Origin: an uncultured Lactobacillus sp. | GTDB lineage: Bacteria; Bacillota; Bacilli; Lactobacillales; Lactobacillaceae | Direction: 5' to 3' | NCBI GenBank assembly: GCA_937916845.1 | Contig: CALFSK010000071.1 | Span: 1 to 39,119 of the forward strand | Length of the DNA: 39,119 bases | Shown: positions 24,513 through 33,743 of the stretch, piece after piece | Position numbering within the stretch: the stretch's first letter is position 1 | Layout of the letters: the number at the start of each line of letters is the position of its first letter | Made by a program: the position numbers and the translations under genes | Notes under the pieces: generated by a model | Databases searched by the model: none | The model's input: only the letters and a program-made list of their open reading frames with translations | What the model was told of the DNA's origin: nothing

Positions 24513-24740
24513 GTGTTTCACCTTCATCTTTTAAATTTCAATTGTTAGTGTACCATTTAATTACTCCAGTCACTAATCACTACAGATAGTCGCTTTTAGT
24601 CTTACGGCGACAAGTGCTTACGTGATTTTTCCTAAAAACTCCCAATAAACTTTCAAGGCAGCTGACAGCGTTACCATCCTTGTCAGGTCAACAAATCAGT
24701 TTTATTTGGCATTAAAAAATTAGATAGGTTCCTTTTGAAA

Positions 24741-25622
24741 TTAGTCTAACTGTTCCGCTTGATCAAATTGGGCCATAAATCCCGCAACCAATGGTGTTGC
24801 CAGTGATTCAGGCGTCGTGGTCAGCGCTAACCGCGTTTCAAACCGGCGATCCGCTAACGACCGAATCAGGACGTGGTCACCGCGATACGTTTCGGCCAAA
24901 CTACGGGGGACTAACGCCACCCCCATTTGGTGGTTCGCCCAGTGCATCGCCGTTCGGGCATCATCGCAAGTCATCACGTACTGCGGCTCAAACGACTGTT
25001 CTAGAAAGGCGACGTGAAACAACTCGTTGAAACGGCGGTACTTGATCAATGGTAACGTCGCTAAGTCACTTAGACGCAACTGGCGACGACTACTGAACTG
25101 GGTATAGTGCTGCGGCAACACCGCCACCATCCGTTCGCTGGCAAAAAAACGGCAGACTAGGTGTTGTTGGTTAAATGGCGTTCGTAACACGGCGACGTCC
25201 AGTAACCGCTTATGTAGATCATCTAATAATTCGTACGTATTGCCTTCCGTGACGGACAACTGAACATCCGGGTGCGCTTTTAGCCATTTGGCCAGGGCCG
25301 GGTTAGGAATCACCCCGGCTGATGACGAAACGGTCCCTAAGTTAAGGGTTCCCGTAATGCCGTGCGCTAGCGCGCGAACCTTATTTTCAGCGGTCGCTGA
25401 TAGCTGGGTTAACTGCTGCGCGTAACCAACTAGCAACTCCCCCGCAGCGGTCACGACTACCCCCTGGGGCAAACGTTTGAATAATGGGACCCCCAGTTCC
25501 AATTCCAACTGTTTAATTTGATAACTCAGTGGCGGCTGGGCCACGTGCAACCGTTTAGCCGCGGCGGTCATCTGGCCCTCTTCGGCTACTGCTAAAAAAT
25601 AGCGTAATTGTTTTAAATTCAT
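24741..25622 (-). CDS. LysR-family transcriptional regulator
   Basis: 293 aa. The N-terminal winged HTH is canonical: MNLKQLRYFLAVAEEGQMTAAAKRLHVAQPPLSYQIKQLE..., followed by the linker helix and a two-lobed periplasmic-binding-like effector domain (GTLNLGTVSSSAG, then AVLRTPF and DDARTAMHWANHQMGVALVPRS). It resembles CynR/CatM-type LysR proteins; the effector is unknown. It lies upstream of the TSUP exporter and divergent from the MucBP gene; either could be its target. Confidence 0.9.
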   Translation of the reverse strand: MNLKQLRYFLAVAEEGQMTAAAKRLHVAQPPLSYQIKQLELELGVPLFKRLPQGVVVTAAGELLVGYAQQLTQLSATAENKVRALAHGITGTLNLGTVSSSAGVIPNPALAKWLKAHPDVQLSVTEGNTYELLDDLHKRLLDVAVLRTPFNQQHLVCRFFASERMVAVLPQHYTQFSSRRQLRLSDLATLPLIKYRRFNELFHVAFLEQSFEPQYVMTCDDARTAMHWANHQMGVALVPRSLAETYRGDHVLIRSLADRRFETRLALTTTPESLATPLVAGFMAQFDQAEQLD

Positions 25623-25759
25623 CGTACTTTCCCCCCTATTAAATATCAGTATACACGTTTGCCGCGCGTCGTATTTTACATTTTACTTAAGTCGTGTTGC
25701 TTAGACGGGGAATGCGTTATACTAGATATAATTAATTTATTAGTGAAAGGAGTGGTCCC

Positions 25760-26782
25760 GTGTCGATTCTCGACCGCTTGAAAACCATGTTGCGGGCACT
25801 CAATCGGACTACTGACGATGACCGATCCGCAACCAGCATTACCGCTACGGAACCTGATAGTGCCAACCCACTCAGCGTGAACCATACCGACGCACTAATT
25901 TTAGTGCACCACCTCGACGCAGATGGTAACGAGATTCAGACGCCCGACATGATTGCCGGTACCGTCGGCGAAGAGATCCATTTGCCGGACGTGAGCATTG
26001 CGGGTTACCACTTAGTCCACATCGACGGCTTGACCCGTTGGTTTACTAAACCACAAGCCCGAATCGTTCTGACATACGAGCGTCAGGCGGGTCAGCCGAT
26101 TTGGGGCTACGCCTATGACATTGACCAGCGCCAACTAATCGGTCGGCCCACGATGTACCGGGGGCCACTGGGAACGCCTTACCAAGTAAAGGCGCCAACC
26201 GTCGCGGGGTTCAAGCTATTGCGCTCCGTCGGTGATTTGACTGGCGAATACACCACTACTTCTAAAACGGTGCTCTTTTTTTACCGTAATCAAAACTGGC
26301 AACAAACCGATCTCAGTACCGGGTTTGTTCAGATCAAAACATTAACCGCCGTTTATCCTTATCCGGGCGCAACCGCCACGGATTACCTGACCAAGTTGCA
26401 ACCTGGCAGTACTTATAAAACGTATATGCGGGTCCGCTTAACGGATCACACTACTTGGTACGCCATCGGGGATGACCAGTGGATTGCTGAACAACATGTT
26501 CAGTTGACGACCGGGGTTGCGTTGCTTCCCCAATTACCAGCTGGCTACCGCGCGCAAACTAAACAGCAGGTTAAGCAAACCGGTGTCGTTAGTTTCGTTC
26601 CCGGTAAACAGGTTCACACGTACCTCGAACCGTACGGCCGTTACTTAACGACCGTTGAACACGGTGAAACCGTCACCCTCATCGAGCGTTTGGCCGATGA
26701 TAACGGTGTCGTTTGGTACCGTTTAAAAGGTCGGGGTTACTTACCTGGTCGCTACTTGACCCAACTGAACCCACCTTATTAA
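25760..26782 (+). CDS. MucBP-domain protein with C-terminal SH3-like repeats, no signal peptide
   Basis: 340 aa. After a charged N-terminal ~45 residues come two MucBP-like units: about 46-106 (ILVHHLDADGNEI... ITYER-like end, here IVLTYERQ) and about 114-176 (WGYAYDIDQRQLIG... TVLFFYR). Two bacterial SH3-like segments follow (about 186-245 and 275-336; e.g. TVEHGETVTLIERLADDNGVVWYRL). MucBP domains normally sit in secreted, wall-anchored adhesins, but here there is no signal peptide, no LPXTG and no transmembrane segment, and the upstream codons in frame do not supply one. The start is a GTG with AAAGGAG upstream. Function unknown; either a cytoplasmic use of the fold or unconventional export. 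Confidence 0.8.
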   Translation: MSILDRLKTMLRALNRTTDDDRSATSITATEPDSANPLSVNHTDALILVHHLDADGNEIQTPDMIAGTVGEEIHLPDVSIAGYHLVHIDGLTRWFTKPQARIVLTYERQAGQPIWGYAYDIDQRQLIGRPTMYRGPLGTPYQVKAPTVAGFKLLRSVGDLTGEYTTTSKTVLFFYRNQNWQQTDLSTGFVQIKTLTAVYPYPGATATDYLTKLQPGSTYKTYMRVRLTDHTTWYAIGDDQWIAEQHVQLTTGVALLPQLPAGYRAQTKQQVKQTGVVSFVPGKQVHTYLEPYGRYLTTVEHGETVTLIERLADDNGVVWYRLKGRGYLPGRYLTQLNPPY

Positions 26783-26794
26783 AATCAAGTCATC

Positions 26795-26828
26795 AAAAAC
26801 GCACTGAATTTAAAATTCAGCGCGTTTT
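26795..26828. terminator. Terminator of the MucBP gene
   Basis: AAAAACGCACTGAATTT / AAATTCAGCGCGTTTTT with a one-base loop and one mismatch; T-run on the plus strand, A-run on the left. It lies between convergent genes, so it can act both ways. Confidence 0.85.
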
Positions 26829-26872
26829 TTGTTAGCCGTTTTGTTTGGCAAAACCGATTTGCTATGGCAGAT

Positions 26873-28255
26873 TTATGATTGAACTAGTTGCATGACTTCG
26901 CTCCCCTTATTCGTTAATAGGAAGCCGTTAGATGAATGATGCATGAAGAACAAACCTTCGAATTCACGGTGCGCGTTAAAATTATTTTCGCCAACCTCAC
27001 TCGTTTTTAAGTGACCCAAGTCGGCTAATGGCAACGACGTGATACTTTCGTCAGAGACTAAGTACAACCGGCCATTGGCACCGTCGTACCCCATCGACTG
27101 GACGTAGAAGCCCGGGTCAGTCGCTAGGCCTTGTGAAATCAAACTGTACTTGATCCCCTTCGTGGAAACCTGACCACGGTAAATCCGAACCGCCCCTAAT
27201 GGTGCCTTTTTGCTAGCAACTTTAGCGTGCGTCCAGTAATAGGCGTTGCCCTGATTGTCAAACGTTAATACGGCCCCTAAGTTGGCCCCATCCGAATGGT
27301 AGGTTACCGTTGCGGCGGGCAAGAGCGTCTTCGGGTTCAACTCCACCATTTCGTTAGGCGTTTCCTGATCATAAGACTTCACAAACCATAACTGGTTCGT
27401 TTTCGGGTTAAGCGCTAATGATTGGGCGTGGCCCGAGTTAAACACTGGGCCCACTTTGATGCAAGCTAACACTTTTCGGTCGAGCTTGGTCAACTTTTCC
27501 CGGGCCTGATCAGCCGATGCCGTCCGCAACATCCCCATTTTCCCAGACTGGTTGGCTCCTAACGCCATTAGCTTGGTCCAGTCGTACCGAACGGCCCAAC
27601 CATCTTGATAGTGGTTCGTCGGCTGCTTGCCGTTAACGTACATCACGTACAGGTAGCGATTGTCCGCGGAAAAGGCCGCACTCTGGGGCACGCTTAAATC
27701 CCGTCCGTTAAGTGATTGTGGTAAGTAGAGGCTGGTCTTAAACCCGTAGTGATCTAAATAGCCACTTGCACTTTTGATCGTACTAGGTTTGTTTTGAATC
27801 CCCTGCGTCTTCAAATACTCAGTCGTCGGTTTAAAGTGAATGTGGGGCTTCGTGTAGCGCCCACGTCCAACTAACGGGACATATTTGACCGTTCCCGCCT
27901 TAGCCCTTACAGTCGGCGTCCGCTTCTTTTTAACCGTGACCGTTGCACGCTTTTTCGGTTTAGTTGATTTAGCAGCGACCTTTTTAGGCTTTACCGGTTG
28001 TTTTGTTGAACTAGTTGCTTTCCGTGGCGAAGTAGTCGTTTTCGTTGTGGCTTTAGTCCCTTTTTTACGCGCTTTGACACGCACTGCCGTCTTCTTTGAT
28101 TTACCCGCTTTAAGTCGTGCTGCTTGGGGCGCGACTTGGGTGACATTTCCGGAACTCGCTGCGGTTAACTGTGCCGCCATTACCGTCGTACGGCCCCCAA
28201 GTAACACACCACCGCTAACCATGACGCCCATCATCCATTGTTTCCACCTCATCAT
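26873..28255 (-). CDS. Secreted protein with Lys-rich linker and beta-propeller-like domain
   Basis: 460 aa. Signal peptide MMRWKQWMMGVMVSGGVLLGG... with likely cleavage after VMA (~27). Residues ~45-120 are an extremely basic Lys/Arg/Thr/Ala linker (blocks such as KKVAAKSTKPKKRATVTVKKKR). The remainder (~130-460) shows repeated short strands with YLYVMYVNG, NQLWFVKS, GNAYYWTH and GRLYLVSD, spaced like blades of a beta-propeller. No LPXTG. I do not recognise a named family; homologues are probably annotated as extracellular proteins of lactobacilli. The basic linker could bind anionic wall polymers. GGGGGATC precedes the ATG. No enzymatic motif seen. Confidence 0.75.
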   Translation of the reverse strand: MMRWKQWMMGVMVSGGVLLGGRTTVMAAQLTAASSGNVTQVAPQAARLKAGKSKKTAVRVKARKKGTKATTKTTTSPRKATSSTKQPVKPKKVAAKSTKPKKRATVTVKKKRTPTVRAKAGTVKYVPLVGRGRYTKPHIHFKPTTEYLKTQGIQNKPSTIKSASGYLDHYGFKTSLYLPQSLNGRDLSVPQSAAFSADNRYLYVMYVNGKQPTNHYQDGWAVRYDWTKLMALGANQSGKMGMLRTASADQAREKLTKLDRKVLACIKVGPVFNSGHAQSLALNPKTNQLWFVKSYDQETPNEMVELNPKTLLPAATVTYHSDGANLGAVLTFDNQGNAYYWTHAKVASKKAPLGAVRIYRGQVSTKGIKYSLISQGLATDPGFYVQSMGYDGANGRLYLVSDESITSLPLADLGHLKTSEVGENNFNAHREFEGLFFMHHSSNGFLLTNKGSEVMQLVQS

Positions 28256-28401
28256 ACTGATCCCCCCATCATTAAAAAACTAGTGCCATTGTAAAACCAA
28301 ATTAATATCAATCCCCACCATTGACGTTTAGTTCAGATAGTTGCTTAATCGCATCAGTTTAAAAACGGGATACCATAAAACTTATTTAACGACACAAAAA
28401 T

Positions 28402-28429
28402 ACGGTTAAGGATAACCATCCCTAACCGT
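28402..28429 (-). terminator. Terminator of the glcU-type gene
   Basis: ACGGTTAAGGAT (28402-28413) / ATCCCTAACCGT (28418-28429) with one mismatch, four-base loop, and minus-strand tail ATTTTTGTGTC. Confidence 0.75.
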
Positions 28430-28450
28430 TGTTTGTTTTGTATCCGATCT

Positions 28451-29308
28451 TTAACCTAAAAAGGCCGTCATCACACTACCCACGACAATTAACCCTAATC
28501 CGATTAACGTCAATGATAGTTCGCGTTTCGTTTTGTGTTCGTGCAAAACTAGCATGCCACCCAAGGTCGAAATAACGACACTCAACTGGGTAATCACGTA
28601 GGCCGTGGCCACCCCGTTGGCTTTTGCAGAAAAGATGTAAGCTAACGCGGAGACCCCAAAAATCATCCCGGCAAACGCATTCAGCCAACTCGTCCGTTCC
28701 TTAAACGCCGTGAAGCCCTTGCCACCAATTAATGCGTAAAGTAGTGCGGCTAAACACATACCAAGCATTTGTGGGAAGAAGATGGCAACGCCTGAAGCGG
28801 AAACCGCTTTTGGTAGCGCACTGTAAATCCAGTAACCAACCGTCGTTGGCAATAAAACGGCTAAGCCACTGGCTAAACCGGCGCGACTCTCAGAATTATC
28901 CGTCACAGCGGTCATCGCGCCCCCAATAATCATCAAGATAATGGCCGCAAAGCCCACGATTTTGGCACCAACACCGCTCCATTCGCCGAACATCAAGACG
29001 CCAATGACCGACGTTCCGACCAGTTGGACCCCGGTTGAAATCGGCATGGTGGAACTAACGCCCATCCGACTATACGCCGTGTACTGCCCGATTTGGCCGA
29101 GTACCCAGAAAGCACCTGAAAGGGCACTCAAGAGAAAGGTTGACGTCGCCACGTGGGGCGTATACATCATTTGTACAATGATTCCGACGATCAAAGCACC
29201 GATCCCGGTACCTAAAGTTTGATTGACGGGTTTCCCGCCAATTTTTGAAATCAATAATGGATTCAATCCCCACCCAAGCGCGGGGAGTAACGCAATCACA
29301 AGGTTCAA
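28451..29308 (-). CDS. glcU: GRP-family sugar uptake protein, GlcU/RbsU type
   Basis: 285 aa with ten hydrophobic segments. The family hallmarks are LLPALGWGLNPLLISKIGG at the N-terminus, QYTAYSRMGVSSTMPISTG, and a C-terminal TQLSVVISTLGGMLVLHEHKTKRE. Length and sequence match GlcU glucose-uptake proteins of Bacillus/Staphylococcus and RbsU of lactobacilli; I favour GlcU because no ribose-metabolism genes are nearby. Starts at a TTG (29308) eight bases after GGAGG (29316-29320). A terminator-like hairpin lies immediately before this ribosome site, suggesting attenuation. Monocistronic. Confidence 0.85.
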   Translation of the reverse strand: MNLVIALLPALGWGLNPLLISKIGGKPVNQTLGTGIGALIVGIIVQMMYTPHVATSTFLLSALSGAFWVLGQIGQYTAYSRMGVSSTMPISTGVQLVGTSVIGVLMFGEWSGVGAKIVGFAAIILMIIGGAMTAVTDNSESRAGLASGLAVLLPTTVGYWIYSALPKAVSASGVAIFFPQMLGMCLAALLYALIGGKGFTAFKERTSWLNAFAGMIFGVSALAYIFSAKANGVATAYVITQLSVVISTLGGMLVLHEHKTKRELSLTLIGLGLIVVGSVMTAFLG

Positions 29309-29324
29309 AAAAAAGCCTCCTAAT

Positions 29325-29357
29325 CTAAAAAAACAAGGTTACAGCCTAACTGTAACC
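29325..29357 (-). promoter_or_regulatory. Terminator-like hairpin in the glcU leader
   Basis: On the minus strand, GGTTACAG-TTAGG-CTGTAACC followed by TTGTTTTTTTAG and then the ribosome site TTAGGAGG. The eight-base stem with U-tract is a complete intrinsic-terminator structure within the leader. No upstream gene on that strand needs it, because prfC already has its own terminator at 29410-29439. Confidence 0.65.
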
Positions 29358-29409
29358 AGAACAATAGTCCTAGTTTACCATGGAAACGAACGGATGAAAC
29401 CGTAAAAAA

Positions 29410-29439
29410 GGCCAGCCAACTTTGTTTAAGTGGCTGACC
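29410..29439 (-). terminator. Terminator of prfC
   Basis: GGCCAGCCA (29410-29418) / TGGCTGACC (29431-29439) with one mismatch, then TTTTTTACG on the minus strand; it begins 46 bases past the prfC stop. Confidence 0.85.
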
Positions 29440-29485
29440 CTTATTGTCATCGCAACGAAAGCGGTTCCTCAACGGTTCACTTTTT

Positions 29486-31063
29486 TTAGAGTTTCGACGT
29501 CAATTTAACATCGGGATACTTGTCAGCAAACCAGCGTTCCGCAAACGCGTTTTCGAACAAGAACAACGGTGCTCCCGCACGGTCCTTCACTAATAAGTTC
29601 CGTGAACTGGACATCTTTTCATCCAATTGTTCCGGATCAATCCAACGAGCCGTCTTATTGCCCAATGGTTCCATTACAACTTCGGAGTTATATTCGTTCA
29701 ACATCCGGAATTTGAACACTTCAAATTGAAGTTGTCCAACGGCACCAAGAATATAATCCCCAGTTGAATAAGACGTGTAGAGCTGAACGGCCCCTTCTTG
29801 AACCAATTGTTCGATTCCTTTATGGAACGACTTTTGCTTCATCACGTTTTTCGCCGTTACCCGCATGAAGAGTTCTGGTGTAAATTGTGGGAGTTTTTCG
29901 AACTGAACAGCGTGTTTTCCGGCATAGATCGTATCTCCAATTTGGAAGTTACCCGTATCGTAAAGTCCAACGATATCACCCGCAACGGCAGTTTCAACCG
30001 TTTCACGCGTATCCGCCATGAACTGCGTCGAGTTATTAAGGCGCATCTTCTTGCCGGTTCGCTGTAAGAAGACGTCCATCCCCCGGTCAAATTCACCTGA
30101 ACAGATCCGAACAAACGCGATCCGGTCCCGGTGATTAGGGTTCATGTTTGCCTGAATCTTAAACACAAAACCAGAGAACTGGTCGTCAGTTGGTTGCACG
30201 ATTTCATCTTCACGCGTCTTATGAGCAGACGGCTTTGGGGCGTATTGCAAGTACGTCTTTAAGAACGTTTCCACCCCGAAATTAGTCAACGCTGAACCAA
30301 AGAAGACGGGGGTCATATCACCGGAGGCCACTTTGGCTTCGTCAAATTCGTTTCCAGCCTCTTCAATCAGTTCCATTTCTTCAAGGGTATCACGATAAAT
30401 ACTGTCCTTAGTCAACTCGTTGCTTGAATCCAATTTACCATCTTTATCCAATGGTAAGAAGGTTTCACCGTGCGCTTCGTTATGGTAAAGTTCCACGCGG
30501 TGGTTGTACCGGTCATACAAGCCTTTTAGACCTTTACCCATCCCCATGGGCCAGTTCATCGGGTAAGTTTCAATGCCCAAGACTTCTTCAAGTTCGTTCA
30601 ACAAATCAAGTGGTTCGCGACCATCGCGGTCCAACTTGTTCATAAAGGTAAAAATCGGAATCCCACGCATCTTACAAATTTGGAACAACTTCTTCGTTTG
30701 TGGTTCGATCCCCTTAGCGGAGTCGATGACCATGATAGCTGAATCGACCGCCATCAGCGTCCGGTACGTATCTTCAGAGAAATCCTCATGTCCAGGGGTA
30801 TCCAAAATATTGATCCGCTTGCCGTCATAATCAAATTGCATGACGGAACTCGTGACGGAAATCCCACGCTTCTTTTCAATTTCCATCCAGTCAGACTTGG
30901 CAAAGCTGCCACTCTTGCGGGCTTTAACCGTCCCTGCTTGGCGGACCACCCCACCGAACAATAACATTTGTTCAGTAATGGTCGTCTTCCCGGCATCCGG
31001 GTGAGAAATAATTGCAAAAGTTCGCCGGGTATCGACCGCGGCTTCAAGTTCTGTTTTATTCAT
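29486..31063 (-). CDS. prfC: Peptide chain release factor 3
   Basis: GTPase that recycles RF1/RF2 from the ribosome after termination. 525 aa, full length. G1 [13 protein letters not shown] (20-32), switch [16 protein letters not shown] (~88-101), G4 [10 protein letters not shown]. The RF3-specific insert and C-terminal domains follow ([15 protein letters not shown], then [19 protein letters not shown]). GAAAGGA precedes the ATG. Monocistronic, divergent from gnd. Confidence 0.96.
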   Translation of the reverse strand: MNKTELEAAVDTRRTFAIISHPDAGKTTITEQMLLFGGVVRQAGTVKARKSGSFAKSDWMEIEKKRGISVTSSVMQFDYDGKRINILDTPGHEDFSEDTYRTLMAVDSAIMVIDSAKGIEPQTKKLFQICKMRGIPIFTFMNKLDRDGREPLDLLNELEEVLGIETYPMNWPMGMGKGLKGLYDRYNHRVELYHNEAHGETFLPLDKDGKLDSSNELTKDSIYRDTLEEMELIEEAGNEFDEAKVASGDMTPVFFGSALTNFGVETFLKTYLQYAPKPSAHKTREDEIVQPTDDQFSGFVFKIQANMNPNHRDRIAFVRICSGEFDRGMDVFLQRTGKKMRLNNSTQFMADTRETVETAVAGDIVGLYDTGNFQIGDTIYAGKHAVQFEKLPQFTPELFMRVTAKNVMKQKSFHKGIEQLVQEGAVQLYTSYSTGDYILGAVGQLQFEVFKFRMLNEYNSEVVMEPLGNKTARWIDPEQLDEKMSSSRNLLVKDRAGAPLFLFENAFAERWFADKYPDVKLTSKL

Positions 31064-31151
31064 TAATAAATCCTTTCAATAAACATCCATTTATATTCAA
31101 CGTGCAAAACGGGAAATCCCCGTTTGTAAAAAACATAGCCTTACATATTCT

Positions 31152-31177
31152 ACTGATTTTTGCGCAAAAAATCCAGT
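31152..31177. promoter_or_regulatory. Palindrome between divergent prfC and gnd
   Basis: ACTG-ATTTTTGCGCAAAAAAT-CCAGT is nearly self-complementary over 26 bases. It could be an operator serving either divergent gene. Its role is unassigned. Confidence 0.35.
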
Positions 31178-31236
31178 CTCACCCGTTGACCTCGCCTTAA
31201 TTCGTCTTGGAATGAAAATCTTTTACATTTTATCGC

Positions 31237-31265
31237 TTGACTTTTGAAAATAATTTCACGATAAT
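31237..31265 (+). promoter_or_regulatory. Promoter of the gnd-type gene
   Basis: TTGACT (31237-31242), a 17-base spacer and GATAAT (31260-31265), about 35 bases before the start. Confidence 0.7.
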
Positions 31266-31300
31266 AGTGGCGAAGATAAAAAGAAAAGAAGGTTATTAAT

Positions 31301-32197
31301 ATGAAAATCGGATTAATCGGCTTAGGCAAAATGGGAATGAACCTCGCGTTAAATATGCAGGATAACGGACATACTCCGGTCGGCACGGACCTTAACGATA
31401 ATAATTTAATAACTGCTAAAACCCACGGCTTAGCAACCGCAACAGATTTAAATAACTTATTGGCCCAACTACCAACGCCTCGAACGATTTGGCTTATGAT
31501 TCCCGCTGGCGCACCCACGGCCCACGTCATCGACCAGCTGGCAAGCACGCTACAGGCTGGTGACGTCGTCCTTGATGGTGGGAACTCGTTTTACAAAGAC
31601 AGCATTGCCCACGCTAAAACACTGGCGGCTCAGGGCATTCATTTTTTAGACGTGGGTACTTCCGGCGGACAAGCCGGTGCGCGCCATCATGGTAATTTCA
31701 TGATTGGCGGTGATTCGGCCGTCTTTAAGACCGTTGAGCCACTATTTAAAGCAATTTCCGCACCAGACGGCTACTTATACACCGGCCCCGTCGGTAGTGG
31801 ACACTATTTAAAAATGGTGCATAACGGGATCGAATACGGCATGATGGCGTCCATCGGCGAAGGGTTCGACGTTTTGCAACACAGCCCCTACGACTACGAT
31901 AACGCCGCCGTTGCAAAGGTTTGGAATAACGGCTCCGTAATTCGTAGCTGGCTGATGGGCTTAGCTGAAGACGCCTTCAACGATGACGCGAACCTAGATG
32001 CAATTAAGGGCGTGATGCACTCCTCTGGTGAAGGTCGGTGGACTTTGGATACGGCACTCGACCAGCAAGTTGCGACACCGGTTATCGCGATGGCCCTCAT
32101 GATGCGCTACCGTTCGCTCAGTGACGACACGTTTACCGGGAAAGTCGTCGCAGCCTTACGGAACGAATTCGGCGGACACGCGGTGGACCCCAAATAA
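31301..32197 (+). CDS. gnd: 6-phosphogluconate dehydrogenase, short decarboxylating type
   Basis: Oxidises 6-phosphogluconate to ribulose-5-phosphate with release of CO2. 298 aa, the short (YqeC/GntZ-like, often NAD-dependent) form rather than the ~470-residue enzyme. Rossmann motif GLIGLGKMGMNLA (4-16); substrate motifs DGGNSFYKDS, the family signature FLDVGTSGGQAGARHHGNFMIGGD, and catalytic lysine in GSGHYLKMVHNGIEYGMM. AAGAAGG upstream. Own promoter. The C-terminus RNEFGGHAVDPK is normal for the family. Cofactor preference not determinable here. Confidence 0.92.
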   Translation: MKIGLIGLGKMGMNLALNMQDNGHTPVGTDLNDNNLITAKTHGLATATDLNNLLAQLPTPRTIWLMIPAGAPTAHVIDQLASTLQAGDVVLDGGNSFYKDSIAHAKTLAAQGIHFLDVGTSGGQAGARHHGNFMIGGDSAVFKTVEPLFKAISAPDGYLYTGPVGSGHYLKMVHNGIEYGMMASIGEGFDVLQHSPYDYDNAAVAKVWNNGSVIRSWLMGLAEDAFNDDANLDAIKGVMHSSGEGRWTLDTALDQQVATPVIAMALMMRYRSLSDDTFTGKVVAALRNEFGGHAVDPK

Positions 32198-32237
32198 GCG
32201 TGCAACAAACGACGGTTAATTTGTGAGCATTAACGTG

Positions 32238-32278
32238 AAAACAGTAATTATTTCTAGGCTTGGAATAGTCACTGTTTT
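32238..32278 (+). terminator. Possible terminator of gnd
   Basis: AAAACAGT (32238-32245) / ACTGTTTT (32271-32278) followed by TTGAG, with a long 25-base loop. Weak; the hairpin 60 bases downstream is stronger. Confidence 0.45.
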
Positions 32279-32290
32279 TGAGTTAAGCGG

Positions 32291-32379
32291 AACAAATTGC
32301 CTTTTGACGCACGTTTCGACTCCAGGTAATAGAAAAAGATCCATTCAGAAATAGCAAACATTTCTGAATGGATCTTTTT
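32291..32379 (-). repeat. Terminator-associated dispersed element, copy C (inverted)
   Basis: Hairpin AAAAAGATCCATTCAGAAAT (32333-32352) / ATTTCTGAATGGATCTTTTT (32360-32379). Read on the minus strand it continues into TTTTTCTATTACC and then GTCGAAACGTGCGTCAAAAG and GCAATTTG, matching the tail of copy A base for base at most positions. It lies between convergent gnd and the AI-2E-family gene, and the hairpin is a bidirectional terminator. Confidence 0.7.
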
Positions 32380-32390
32380 GAGTCAACATT

Positions 32391-33581
32391 TTATTTTTTC
32401 TTCTTCCCCGTTGGCAAATCCAGCTTAGTGGCTTTTGCTGGCTGGGGCTTGTAAACCGTCGTTTGCATGCGCATGCGTTCTGCGTTGCGCAACTCAACGA
32501 TATTATATAGGTAAACAACCACCGTCCGAACGACCGCGTAAAACGGAATCGCCAAGACCATCCCTAAAATTCCCGCAATATTGCCGGCAGCTAACAATAG
32601 GATAATGATGGTCAGGGGATGAATTTTTAGTGTCCGTCCAATGATGTTTGGGTAAATCAAGTTACCGTCAACTTGTTGAACGATCACAACGACGATGACC
32701 ACGTACACGACCTGCATTGGTGAACGCGTAAACGCCACAATCAGTGACGGCGCAATCCCGATGTAGGGGCCTAAGTACGGAATAATATTCGCCGACCCGG
32801 CAATCACTCCGAGCAATAACCCGTACGGTTGACCAATCAACATGTAACCAATCGCCGTAAACGTCCCAACGAAGATACATTCGATGACTTGGCCACTGAT
32901 GTAACTAGAAATCGTATCGCCCATCTTTTGGATCAAACCGACCACTTCTGGACGCTGCTTGCGTGGTAAGAACCGACTGATGGCCGGAATAAATTTTTCA
33001 CTGTCCTTCAGCATGTAGAACAACACGACTGGAATCGTGATGGCCATAATCGTCACACTGGTGATGGTTGAAATGACCGTGACAATACTACTGGACAAGG
33101 AGGACAAGAAGTTTTGCGCGTACTTACTGATTTCCACGTTGAACTGCTTCATATAGGAAGAAACGTCCACCTTTTTCAAAACTGAACTATTACTGATCAG
33201 TTCAGTTGCGGCTTTTTGCATCTCGGTCGCAATGCTTGGCAAATTATAAATTAATTGCGTCACCTGGGTCACTAACCGCGGAATCAAGGAAACGGCGCCC
33301 CAAGCGAGTAAACCGAATAATAGCACAAATACGATGGCAACCGCACCGGTTCTTGAGATGCGGAATTTTTTATAATGGACCCGCGTTAGCGCTTTAACTA
33401 ACGGGTTCAACATATAAAATAAAAATCCTGAAATAACGATTGGCATGAACACGACGCTCAAAAAGACACCAATTGGATGGAATAGGAACCCAATGTTCGT
33501 GCAAACCCAGATCAAAGTCGCCACAATTAAAATTTCTAGCGACCAAAACATTAACGCAGACTCTCTTAAGCGTTTAAACAC
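32391..33581 (-). CDS. AI-2E family (PerM-like) membrane protein
   Basis: Polytopic protein with about seven to eight hydrophobic segments and the family's central region: FLPRKQRPEVVGLIQKMGDTISSYISGQVIECIFVG, then GVIAGSANIIPYLGPYIG and a C-terminal NLIYPNIIGRTLKIHPL. Named for TqsA; members include Na+/H+ antiporters and many of unknown function. The C-terminus is Lys-rich. The frame opens at 33605, but GAGGGGG seven bases before a GTG at 33581 makes that the likely start (396 aa). The gene ends 11 bases beyond the terminator element. Confidence 0.88.
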   Translation of the reverse strand: MFKRLRESALMFWSLEILIVATLIWVCTNIGFLFHPIGVFLSVVFMPIVISGFLFYMLNPLVKALTRVHYKKFRISRTGAVAIVFVLLFGLLAWGAVSLIPRLVTQVTQLIYNLPSIATEMQKAATELISNSSVLKKVDVSSYMKQFNVEISKYAQNFLSSLSSSIVTVISTITSVTIMAITIPVVLFYMLKDSEKFIPAISRFLPRKQRPEVVGLIQKMGDTISSYISGQVIECIFVGTFTAIGYMLIGQPYGLLLGVIAGSANIIPYLGPYIGIAPSLIVAFTRSPMQVVYVVIVVVIVQQVDGNLIYPNIIGRTLKIHPLTIIILLLAAGNIAGILGMVLAIPFYAVVRTVVVYLYNIVELRNAERMRMQTTVYKPQPAKATKLDLPTGKKKK

Positions 33582-33743
33582 CGCCACGCCCCCTCTAATT
33601 AACAAATCATCAATGCACTAATTATACCCTATTTAACTTTCTGCGAATATGATTTTGAAGTTTGTTCAAAAAACTATTTCAAAACGATTAGAAAAATGGT
33701 AATTTAATTAGTAAGAACTTAAAAATTAAAGGAGTGCTTTTAT

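Noticed and set aside
27885..28283. 132-codon plus-strand frame rich in Val/Phe/Ala, resembling a membrane protein
   Set aside because: It is the complement of the Lys/Thr/Ala-rich linker codons of the secreted protein; hydrophobicity is an artefact of reading AAG/ACG-type codons backwards.
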